DNA from: CAYYNP01 sp964472545
Lineage (GTDB): Bacteria; Planctomycetota; Planctomycetia; Pirellulales; Thermoguttaceae
NCBI GenBank assembly: GCA_964472545.1
Contig: CAYYNP010000416.1
Coordinates: forward strand, 1-7,098
Direction of reading: 5' to 3'
Length of the DNA: 7,098 bases
Shown here piece after piece: positions 1 to 6,093 of this stretch. The position numbers were made by a program, and so were the translations under genes. Positions within the stretch are counted from its first letter, which is position 1. Each line of letters opens with the position of its first letter. The notes under the pieces were generated by a model, which was given only the letters and a program-made list of their open reading frames with translations, made no database searches and had not been told where the DNA came from.

Positions 1-1342
1 ACGCCCCGGGCTCGTTGGAGTTCCAGTCCTTCGGCTGCCCTTCGCTGCCCCAGAGCACCACGTTGTCGTCGAAGCGGCGTTCGATTTCGCTGTTGACGTC
101 GGCCGGCTTGCCGGAGACGATCTCCTCTTCGTAGACGAACGTTTCGTCGTAGTCGATCAAGTCGTAGTACATCACGTACGTATTATCCAGCCGCCGCTTA
201 TACTGCCGGGCAACGACATTGCTGATCTGCTGGTCCTTCAGCCGCCGGACGATCGTCAGGTCCGGATCGCGTCCGACGTTGACCTCCACGCGATCGCCGA
301 TCGGCACGTACTTGGTCGTCGTGCCGCCGACGTAGGCCAAATCGCGATTTCGATACTCGGAAAAGAGCCGTACCATTCCGTCGGGCAAGGGCGAGAGACC
401 GAGGTTCTCCATCGGCGGGAGGTCCTTTTCGTTGCCGCCATCGTCAAGCAACTTGAGGTTCTTGAAGCGATAGAACTTGGTGAACTGCGTGCCGCCGTCG
501 CGATCGGTGAGCTTGTAGAAGCACTCCAGCGGCACCTCGGCGACCTTCATCGAAATCAGCCGTTTCGGCTCTTGGTGCTTGATGTCCTCGCGGCCTTCAA
601 TGGTGAAGAGGAAATACTCCGAAAGGCCCTGCTTGACGACCTGTTTGCGGCCTTCGCCCTTTCCGTTCCCCGGAGCGGCTTCCGCGTCGTCGTAGTCGAC
701 CAGGGCTTCGTCGAAACTCTCACGCATGAGTTCCCGTTCTCTGGAGGACCGGCTCCCGTAGCTGAAGCCGCCGTCTTTTCCGGCAGCGGGCGGCGGGCGG
801 TTGGCCAGATCGGCGATCTTCTCGACCAGGTTGATCGTGCCGACGACCAAGCGGGTCTGGGCGTTGTCGTAGAGTTCGCCCGAGTCGTTCAACACGCGGA
901 CGTATCCGGTGACGTTGAGCTTCGTTTCGTCCTCGTTGGCGATGCCGACGTAATCGGCGGTCCAGGTGATGCCGCTGGTGAAGTAGCGAATCTCGACCGG
1001 CAGTTTGCCGTCGATGCCGCTTTGGACGTTCCATTGCAGGGCGTCGTTACGGCCGGCGGGAAAGGTAGTGTCGATCAGGTCGACCTGATCCACGTGGTCG
1101 AGGATCCGAAAATCGATGCTGGTCGGATCGATGAGCGTATTGGCCCAGGAGAATTGGATCCGATTGACCCCCCGTTTGACTGTAAGCAAGCGGTTCTCGC
1201 GAACCATGGTGATGTCGTCCGAGTTGTAGATCGTGAGCTGAACCCCCTCGCGTCGGGGGATTGTCACGAGATCTACCGCCGCGCGGGCATTTCCTGCCGT
1301 TAGGAGCAGCAGAATAGCCAACGACGGGGAAGCTGTGCGCAT
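1..1342 (-). CDS. Secreted DUF4139-like protein, C-terminus cut by window edge
   Basis: The reading frame is open from an ATG at 1340-1342 to the left edge, giving 447 residues without a stop; the C-terminus is outside the window. An AGGAG ribosome site lies at 1353-1357 with a 10-base spacer. Residues 1-21 form a signal peptide: a short basic start, the hydrophobic run LAILLLL, then an A-R-A cleavage site, so the product should be exported. The region after it (IYNSDDITMVRENR, then VNRIQFSW and IDPTSIDFRIL, about 38-81) matches the opening of DUF4139 proteins. Residues 126-175 (ITWTADYV, RVLNDSG, QTRLVVGTINLVEKI) and 322-363 (DGMVRLFSEY, YVGG, YVPIGDRVEVNVG, DPDL) resemble the DUF4139 beta-sandwich core. 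Residues 183-235 are a low-complexity acidic linker. The biochemical role of the family is unknown to me. The family call is by eye; the gene itself is nearly certain. It is the third minus-strand gene in a row, 227 bp after the SNF2 gene, and probably has its own promoter. Confidence 0.8.
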   Translation of the reverse strand, partial: MRTASPSLAILLLLTAGNARAAVDLVTIPRREGVQLTIYNSDDITMVRENRLLTVKRGVNRIQFSWANTLIDPTSIDFRILDHVDQVDLIDTTFPAGRNDALQWNVQSGIDGKLPVEIRYFTSGITWTADYVGIANEDETKLNVTGYVRVLNDSGELYDNAQTRLVVGTINLVEKIADLANRPPPAAGKDGGFSYGSRSSRERELMRESFDEALVDYDDAEAAPGNGKGEGRKQVVKQGLSEYFLFTIEGREDIKHQEPKRLISMKVAEVPLECFYKLTDRDGGTQFTKFYRFKNLKLLDDGGNEKDLPPMENLGLSPLPDGMVRLFSEYRNRDLAYVGGTTTKYVPIGDRVEVNVGRDPDLTIVRRLKDQQISNVVARQYKRRLDNTYVMYYDLIDYDETFVYEEEIVSGKPADVNSEIERRFDDNVVLWGSEGQPKDWNSNEPGA

Positions 1343-1410
1343 GGTCTCCACGCTCCTCTGCAATGTTCTCAAGTATCGTCCCTTGGCGATTGGGTCGGAC
1401 GGTGGCCGGG

Positions 1411-1455
1411 CCAACCAAGCATAGGTCACCCCCACCAAGCAGCAGGGGTACCCCT
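1411..1455. promoter_or_regulatory. Possible operator: direct repeats plus 12-bp palindrome
   Basis: This lies in the 227-bp gap upstream of the secreted DUF4139-like gene. Two copies of an 11-base element (CCAACCAAGCA at 1411-1421 and CCCACCAAGCA at 1431-1441, 10 of 11 identical) are exactly 20 bp apart, about two helical turns. They are followed directly by the perfect palindrome AGGGGTACCCCT (1444-1455). The arrangement would suit a dimeric regulator acting on the minus-strand promoter. A poor -10-like GATACT sits at 1372-1377 (minus strand), 30 bases before the start codon, without a recognisable -35. No known regulator is assigned; this is a structural observation only. Confidence 0.25.
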
Positions 1456-1527
1456 TCTTATGGGTTGCACGTCGCGGCGTTCCGCCAAGAAAACACCCTC
1501 GCCCACACGCTGAGACGATCCGCGGGG

Positions 1528-1544
1528 CCAAGAAGTTTCCTTGG
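1528..1544. other. Small hairpin downstream of the SNF2 stop codon
   Basis: CCAAG and CTTGG arms of five bases flank a seven-base loop, 26-42 bases after the end of the SNF2 reading frame on the minus strand. There is no T-run after it, so it is not a canonical intrinsic terminator. It could be a weak terminator or 3'-end stabiliser, or chance. Confidence 0.15.
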
Positions 1545-1569
1545 TGTGACCGGCGCCGTGGAAATGCGT

Positions 1570-3399
1570 CTAGGCGGCCGCATCGAGAGGGCCTGCGTCG
1601 ATCGGGCCAGCGTCGATCGGGCCTGTGGGGCACTTCAACTGGAAGAGGCCGAAGAGTTCCTGTTGCGTCAGGCCCAGTTTTCGGTGTGACTCGGCCCCGG
1701 AGAAGATCACATCGAACAGCTCGCGCTTTTCCTGGAGGATGCGATCGATCCGCTCTTCGATCGTACCGAGCATCAAGAATCGGCTTACCGTGACGGGGCC
1801 GGAGACACCGATGCGATGGGCGCGGTTGATCGCCTGATCCTCGACGGCCGGGTTCCACCAGCGGTCGAAGAGGAAGACGTAGTTGGCAAACTGGAGATTC
1901 AGCCCCACGCCCCCGGCCCCGTAGCTCATCAGAATGACGTGTTTCGAGTCGTCGTTGCGAAAGCGGCTAATCACGGCATCGCGCTTCCCCGGCGGGACCT
2001 TGCCGTGATACTCCAAAGGGCCGAAACGCCGCAGGCGGCGGGCGAGCGTGCGTAGCGTTTGGACCCATTGGCTGAAGATGATCGCCTTGCGACCGCTCTG
2101 GGCAACCTCCTCCAGATCGACCTCTAAGCGCTCGAACTTGGCGCTGCTGCCGGTGGCGGGATCGAAATTGCAGATCTGCTTCAGCCGCAACACCAACTCG
2201 AAGACGTGTTGGATCGTGGCCGACGCCCCCATTTCCGTCAACCGCAGCGTCCCGTCGCTCTCGGCAAGCCTGTACGTCTCGTGCTGCTCGGGCGATAGAT
2301 CGAGCGGAACGTCGTGGATCATCTTCGGCGGCAGATCGGTAAGCACCTCTTCCTTGGTCCGCCGGATGACGTAGTCGCTCACGGTGCGTCCCATCCGCCG
2401 GGGCTTCATCTCCGGCGAGAGGAATCCCGGCGCGAGAAACTCGAAGATGCCGACCAAGTCTTCCGGGCTGTTTTCGACCGGTGTGCCCGTCAGTGCCCAG
2501 CTTCGCCGCCGCGAGATCGACCGGGCGACCTGACTGGTGGCGCCCAAGCGGTTCTTGATCCGCTGCGATTCGTCGAGCACGACCAGATCGAACCCGACGC
2601 GGGGTCGGCCGCGGTCGTCGACGGCGGCCAGCAACTCGCGGTCGCGGCAGAGCAGTTCGTAGTTGGCGATTCGCACCGGGACGTCGGGCAACTGCCACTG
2701 CCACGTCCGTTTGGTCTGATTCCCCTCGACCACCGCCACCGGCACTTCGGGTGCCCAGAGTTCGAACTCTCGCACCCAGTTGGTGACCAGCGGCTTTGGG
2801 CAAATCAGCAATACGGACTGCAATTCGCCGCAGCGCAGCAGCAGCCGGACGGCCGTGATCGCCTGCATCGTCTTGCCGAGCCCCATCTCGTCGGCCAACA
2901 CGGCAGCATGCCGTGGATAGAGGAAGGCAATCCCCTCAAACTGAAACGGAAAGGGGTGAAACGGAAACGCCAACGAACGTTCGGCCAGCAACGACTCCAG
3001 CGACGGCTGTAAGAGATAGTGGAGCCGGTCGGCAAGCCTGATCACGTCGCCGGGCGGACGAACGCGCGTGGCGCCGGCGGCCGGGAGACGTGCGCGGCCG
3101 CTGGGCCCGATGGCCGGTCGATCGCCGCAGGCCGACGCGCTTTCGGCCGGCTCGGCGAAGCGGAAACTCCGCACGGCGATCCGCGGCCATCCGATCGGCA
3201 CCGACACGGCCGGTGGCGCGGGGCCGTTTGGCAGGAGGGAGTGGACGTCAGGCCGCATCGGCCGGCGCAACGCACGTTGCAGGTCCGTCGAGGCCGTAGC
3301 AACCTCGATCGTCAAATCGGTGCTGATAGCCTGCGGACGCGGCGGCGGACTCCACCGAAACCCGCCGGAACCGTCGCTAGAGAGGTCGAATGGTGTCAC
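1570..3399 (-). CDS. SNF2-family DEAD/DEAH-box ATPase (DNA translocase)
   Basis: This 609-residue protein has a complete SNF2 ATPase core of two RecA-like lobes. Lobe 1 holds a Q-x-x-G element (Q153, G156), Walker A DEMGLGKT (170-177), motif Ia LLICPKPLVTNW (197-208), Walker B DESQ (276-279) and motif III LTGTP (303-307). Lobe 2 holds motif IV IIFSQW (440-445), motif V SYGAGGVGLNLQ (492-503), the FDRWWNP block (511-517) and motif VI Q-A-I-N-R-A-H-R-I-G (522-531). Such proteins hydrolyse ATP to move along double-stranded DNA or strip bound proteins; the substrate here is unknown. The first 140 residues are proline- and arginine-rich with no recognised domain, and no SWIM zinc finger is visible. 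The start is GTG at 3397-3399 within GTGA, overlapping the stop of the upstream gene by four bases, with a weak AGGCGG site 10 bases before it. This predicts translational coupling. Walker B reads DESQ rather than DEAH/DEAQ, still compatible with activity. The C-terminal tail carries three GP[IL]DA repeats. Confidence 0.95.
   Translation of the reverse strand: MTPFDLSSDGSGGFRWSPPPRPQAISTDLTIEVATASTDLQRALRRPMRPDVHSLLPNGPAPPAVSVPIGWPRIAVRSFRFAEPAESASACGDRPAIGPSGRARLPAAGATRVRPPGDVIRLADRLHYLLQPSLESLLAERSLAFPFHPFPFQFEGIAFLYPRHAAVLADEMGLGKTMQAITAVRLLLRCGELQSVLLICPKPLVTNWVREFELWAPEVPVAVVEGNQTKRTWQWQLPDVPVRIANYELLCRDRELLAAVDDRGRPRVGFDLVVLDESQRIKNRLGATSQVARSISRRRSWALTGTPVENSPEDLVGIFEFLAPGFLSPEMKPRRMGRTVSDYVIRRTKEEVLTDLPPKMIHDVPLDLSPEQHETYRLAESDGTLRLTEMGASATIQHVFELVLRLKQICNFDPATGSSAKFERLEVDLEEVAQSGRKAIIFSQWVQTLRTLARRLRRFGPLEYHGKVPPGKRDAVISRFRNDDSKHVILMSYGAGGVGLNLQFANYVFLFDRWWNPAVEDQAINRAHRIGVSGPVTVSRFLMLGTIEERIDRILQEKRELFDVIFSGAESHRKLGLTQQELFGLFQLKCPTGPIDAGPIDAGPLDAAA
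1579..1623 (-). repeat. Three 15-bp tandem units coding (GP[IL]DA)3
   Basis: At the end of the SNF2 gene, three in-frame 15-base units encode GPIDA, GPIDA and GPLDA, just before the final AAA and stop. The first two differ at one base (GACGCT versus GACGCA endings); the third (1579-1593) has diverged more. The high identity of the first two points to recent duplication, while diversity in the third suggests an older copy. The tail lies outside the helicase core and is probably disordered. Confidence 0.85.
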
Positions 3400-4055
3400 G
3401 GCTGCCGCACCGCCTGTTGGGCCTCTTCGATCGCTTCACGGATGCGGCCGAACGGCTCGGCCAAGTCGAACGGCTCGGGAAACGAGTCCGCCAGCTTGGC
3501 AAACCGTTCCGAGATCACGCGGCGATCATCGATCGCCCGCTCTGGCACGGCCAGTCGGTTGCGGCCGAGTTCAAACGTCACCAGGCGTGGCCCGGCCGCT
3601 ACTGCGCAGGCAGAGTCGGGCGCGTCGCCATGCGGGCCGTCGATCCGCAGTTGTCGGACCGGACTTTGCGATGATCCGGCCTCGTCGGAGAGGGGCTGAT
3701 GGGGATGGGGCCGATCGAGGTGGGCGCCGTCGGTGATTACCAAGGCCACCGGCGGCGCCACGTGGTCGCGAACCGCCAGGGCCGCCGGGCGATCGGTACA
3801 GACGAAATAGGGCTGGACGGCCGATTTCTCGAGCAACGTGCGGCCGATCTGCTCGCCGTAGAGGAACGGCTGGAGTGTCGGGCCGTAGAGAATCTGCTGG
3901 GCCCGATTTGGCTTGATGGGGGCCGTGCAGTGGAATTCCAGGGGGCGCCCGGCGGGATTCAGCAGCAAATACCCCCCAAACAGCCCATGTTGCGGATGCT
4001 CCAGGACGGTCATAAACCCCAAGCCAGACTTCGACTTAGCAAGATCAACGGCCAT
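3396..4055 (-). CDS. Conserved-looking hypothetical protein coupled to SNF2 gene
   Basis: The protein has 219 residues with no family I can name. Residues 11-105 look like a folded alpha/beta domain: GLGFMTVLEH, HGLFGGYLLLNPAGRPLEFH, a turn with IKPNRAQQILYGPTLQPFLYGEQIGRTLLEKS, then YFVCTDRPAALAVRDHV and VALVITD. A polar stretch rich in H, P, D and S (109-150) is probably a linker. The end (157-216) returns to structured sequence with VTFELGRNRL and a helix REAIEEAQQAV. There is no signal peptide or membrane segment, so it should be cytoplasmic. I chose the ATG at 4053-4055 because GGGAAGG stands four bases upstream (4060-4066). An in-frame ATG at 4086-4088 lacks such a site and adds 11 residues; still earlier starts would translate intergenic-looking sequence. 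Its stop overlaps the SNF2 GTG as GTGA, so the two proteins are probably made together and may act in one complex. Function unknown. Confidence 0.85.
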   Translation of the reverse strand: MAVDLAKSKSGLGFMTVLEHPQHGLFGGYLLLNPAGRPLEFHCTAPIKPNRAQQILYGPTLQPFLYGEQIGRTLLEKSAVQPYFVCTDRPAALAVRDHVAPPVALVITDGAHLDRPHPHQPLSDEAGSSQSPVRQLRIDGPHGDAPDSACAVAAGPRLVTFELGRNRLAVPERAIDDRRVISERFAKLADSFPEPFDLAEPFGRIREAIEEAQQAVRQP

Positions 4056-4328
4056 ATTGCCTTCCCGTACTTCGCACCTTGCCTGCATTGTGTGTTTTCG
4101 CCGTCGTAATTGGCGGCTGCGCAAGGCCTCTCGATGGATCGGATCGCCGGGGACGCCGGCTTGAGTGCGATCCGGCCGGGTTTTCGCGGGGGGCTGCCAG
4201 GCGGCTGTGGTCCGGTTTTCTTGGGGCAACGCGGACTCGCCGCCATTTACGCCGCAGAACTTTTTTTCCGGCGCTCGACTTCTTGTCCTCTCTCTGTCTA
4301 TACTAAAGGGGTGAAAGGACAATCCAAC
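4056..4328. other. Divergent intergenic region
   Basis: These 273 bases separate the minus-strand SNF2 pair from the plus-strand three-gene cluster, so they must hold promoters for both directions. For the plus strand there is a plausible -10 at 4299-4304 next to a pyrimidine-rich stretch with seven T (4261-4267). For the minus strand no convincing promoter was found. An 8-base inverted repeat, CGGATCGC (4140-4147) and GCGATCCG (4167-4174), lies near the middle with a 19-base spacer. Reading frames continue through part of this region on both strands, but they lack ribosome sites and look like non-coding sequence. Confidence 0.6.
4275..4304 (+). promoter_or_regulatory. Candidate sigma70-type promoter for the plus-strand cluster
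   Basis: The -10 hexamer TATACT (4299-4304) matches TATAAT in five of six positions. With an 18-base spacer the -35 is TCGACT (4275-4280), four of six against TTGACA. Transcription would start near 4311, leaving a leader of about 18 bases before the ATG at 4329 that includes the AAAGGA ribosome site. The -35 is weak and planctomycete promoters are poorly defined, so this is a reasonable guess rather than a firm call. Confidence 0.45.
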
Positions 4329-4814
4329 ATGAGCCAAGAACCATCGCGTTCTCGATCACCACTTTTTAGCCAGGTCGACGTTACCCAGACCGCGTATACG
4401 GCGGGCGCTGGGGGTGCCAAGGGTGATGAGAACGAGCAAATCCACCTGTTGCGGGCAATCCTGATCGGTCAGGACCGGCAGAACGAGTTGCTGGAAGAAC
4501 TGGTAAACCAGCTTGGGTCCGCCCAGAAACAGCGTACCAACGAGTTGGGCCAATGGAAGCAGGCCAACCCACGGCTGGCCCGGCGTTGTCGGGCGGCGGC
4601 CGAAGAGTTGGGCAAGATCCAGACCGAATTCCTCGACGCCCTGACCGGCGAAATCAGCGACAACTTCGAGACGCTCGTCGAGGGCGAGTTCATGCTCAAC
4701 GAATTCGTCGACCGCTTCGGTCCGCGAATGGCCCACCTCAACGGGCTGTTGCAAGTGCTCTCCCAACTCAGCGCCGTCTCCGACCCCGCCGGCACGCCGC
4801 AGTCGCCGCAATAG
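4329..4814 (+). CDS. Helical conserved-type hypothetical protein, 161 residues
   Basis: The ATG at 4329-4331 is preceded by AAAGGA (4314-4319) with a nine-base spacer, which decides it over an in-frame ATG at 4110 that would include the promoter. Residues 1-33 are polar and probably disordered. Residues 35-104 are strongly helical and charged (IHLLRAILIGQDRQNELLEELVNQL, then a QWKQANPRLARRCRAAAEEL block), with heptad-like leucine spacing suggesting a coiled coil. Residues 105-147 continue as helices (EISDNFETLVEGEFMLNEFVDRF, HLNGLLQVLSQL). The tail is short and proline-rich. There is no signal peptide, membrane segment or metal site and only one cysteine (87). It should be a cytoplasmic, probably self-associating, structural or adaptor protein. 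I do not recognise a characterised family, though it has the feel of a planctomycete conserved hypothetical. It leads the plus-strand cluster, 72 bases before the propeller lipoprotein gene. Confidence 0.85.
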   Translation: MSQEPSRSRSPLFSQVDVTQTAYTAGAGGAKGDENEQIHLLRAILIGQDRQNELLEELVNQLGSAQKQRTNELGQWKQANPRLARRCRAAAEELGKIQTEFLDALTGEISDNFETLVEGEFMLNEFVDRFGPRMAHLNGLLQVLSQLSAVSDPAGTPQSPQ

Positions 4815-4886
4815 CGTAGCGGGCATGCTTCCCTTTGCGGCGCGCCGTTACGGACAACCGGCTTCTCGATCACGGGAGACGTGACC

Positions 4887-6086
4887 ATGCATAGGGTCCG
4901 CATTCGACTTCGACGATCCTGGGGCGTCTTGTTCGCGTTGTGTGTGGTGTGTTGCGTTGGCTGCAGCGCGATGGCCGAACCGGTCGCCGAGGATGAGGAT
5001 GCACCCCCCCAACGTGCAGCGGAAGTAGCCACCGCTCCGAACGACGCCTGGCCCGTCTTTCGCGGCAACGGCGCCGCGACCGGCGTGTCGGCGACCACCC
5101 TGCCGGCCGAACTGAAGCGGCTGTGGACGTTCTCGGTCGAAAAAGGCGCGTTCGACGCGACCGCCGCGATCGCCGGCGGGAAGGTCTTCGTCGGCTGTAC
5201 GGACGGAAAGCTCTACGCCCTCGCGCTGGCCGATGGTGCGAAGCTCTGGGAGTTTCCCACCAAGTGGGGCTTCGTGGCGGCGGCTGCCGTGCGCGGCGGC
5301 TACGTGTTCATCGGCGACGCCGACGGGTGCTTCTACTGCATCAATGCAGACTCGGGCAAGAAGAAGTGGGATTTCCTCACCGACGCCGAAATCAACTCCA
5401 GCGCCAACTTCTACAAGGACAACGTCATCTTCGGCTCGCAGGACGGGGTTCTCTACTGCCTCAACGCCGAGACCGGCAAGCAGGTCTGGAAGTACGACAG
5501 CGAAGACATGATCCAGTGCAGCCCTGCGGTGATCGAGAATCGCGGGTTCATCGCCGGCTGCGACGGCCATCTGCACGTGGTCGATCTCGATGCGGGCACG
5601 CGCGTCGCGGCGGTCGATCTCGAAGCCCCCACCCTCTGCACACCAGCCATCGTCGGGCAAACCGCCTACGTGGGCACGATGGGCAACGTCCTGCTGGCCG
5701 TCGACTTCAAGGCCGAGAAGATCGATTGGACCTATGAGAGCCCGGAGCGTCCGGCCGAGTATCGCTCGTCGGCGGCCGTCACGGCAGAGGTCGTCGTCGT
5801 CGGCTCGCGCGACCGGTTGGTCCACGCGATCGACACGAAATCGGGCAAGGGATTGTGGACCTTCGCCACGCGCCGGGGCATCGACGGCTCACCGGTGGTG
5901 GTGGGTAACCGTGTCTTCATCGGGTCGACCGACGGACGGCTGTACGCGATCGACCTCAACAGCGGCAAGGAGGCGTGGCAATACGAGGCTGGCGGTGCGA
6001 TCGTGGCCTCGCCCGCGGTGGCTGCCGGCCGGCTGGTGATCGGCACCGACGAAGGGGACCTCTACTGCTTCGGAGCGAAAGACTGA
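4887..6086 (+). CDS. PQQ-like beta-propeller lipoprotein, eight blades
   Basis: The ATG at 4887-4889 sits eight bases after GGAG (4875-4878); a GTG at 4881 is too close to that site, so 399 residues are preferred. An arginine-rich start is followed by a hydrophobic stretch and CVGC, suggesting a lipoprotein signal with Cys26 as lipid anchor. Its -3 residue is Cys, not the usual Leu, so simple secretion is possible. After a polar linker comes WPVFRGNG (from 55), common at the front of exported planctomycete PQQ-type proteins. Then eight [VI]-x-G-x-x-[DG]-G-x-[LF]-Y/H-x-[LIV]-x-x-x-[ST]-G-K-x-x-W repeats begin near 99, 139, 179, 219, 259, 302, 342 and 382. The last lacks its final strand, which the N-terminal KRLWTF (about 78-83) can supply to close the ring. 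The fold and anchor resemble BamB, but no role in outer-membrane assembly is shown, and I see nothing proving PQQ binding or dehydrogenase activity. It ends seven bases before the next gene. Confidence 0.92.
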   Translation: MHRVRIRLRRSWGVLFALCVVCCVGCSAMAEPVAEDEDAPPQRAAEVATAPNDAWPVFRGNGAATGVSATTLPAELKRLWTFSVEKGAFDATAAIAGGKVFVGCTDGKLYALALADGAKLWEFPTKWGFVAAAAVRGGYVFIGDADGCFYCINADSGKKKWDFLTDAEINSSANFYKDNVIFGSQDGVLYCLNAETGKQVWKYDSEDMIQCSPAVIENRGFIAGCDGHLHVVDLDAGTRVAAVDLEAPTLCTPAIVGQTAYVGTMGNVLLAVDFKAEKIDWTYESPERPAEYRSSAAVTAEVVVVGSRDRLVHAIDTKSGKGLWTFATRRGIDGSPVVVGNRVFIGSTDGRLYAIDLNSGKEAWQYEAGGAIVASPAVAAGRLVIGTDEGDLYCFGAKD

Positions 6087-6093
6087 ACTGCAG

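Noticed and set aside
572..1303. Long plus-strand open frame (243 codons) opposite the DUF4139-like gene
   Set aside because: It is antisense to a gene with signal peptide, ribosome site and family-like motifs; its protein shows no recognisable fold and arises from GC-rich codon bias.
1967..2803. Second minus-strand open frame (278 codons) inside the SNF2 gene
   Set aside because: Arginine-rich frame-shifted shadow of the helicase core, whose motifs are all in the other frame.
2314..3699. Several long plus-strand open frames (232, 226 and 222 codons) across the SNF2 N-terminus and its partner
   Set aside because: Low-complexity Arg/Gly/Pro-rich products on the opposite strand, without ribosome sites; the minus-strand frames explain the region.
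4056..4337. N-terminal extension of the 219-residue protein by up to 94 residues
   Set aside because: It would run across the whole divergent gap and the plus-strand start; composition is non-protein-like, and the ATG at 4055 has a nearby ribosome site.
4838..4847. CGGCGCGCCG palindrome between the 161-residue gene and the lipoprotein gene
   Set aside because: It has no loop and no T-run, so it is not a terminator; such palindromes are frequent in GC-rich DNA.
4848..5825. Minus-strand open frame (325 codons) opposite the propeller gene
   Set aside because: Antisense shadow; the plus strand encodes eight regular blades with 40-residue periodicity.
4887..6086. PQQ-dependent dehydrogenase
   Set aside because: The protein is a short single propeller of about 320 residues with no visible catalytic or cytochrome motif; PQQ-like repeats alone do not imply cofactor binding.
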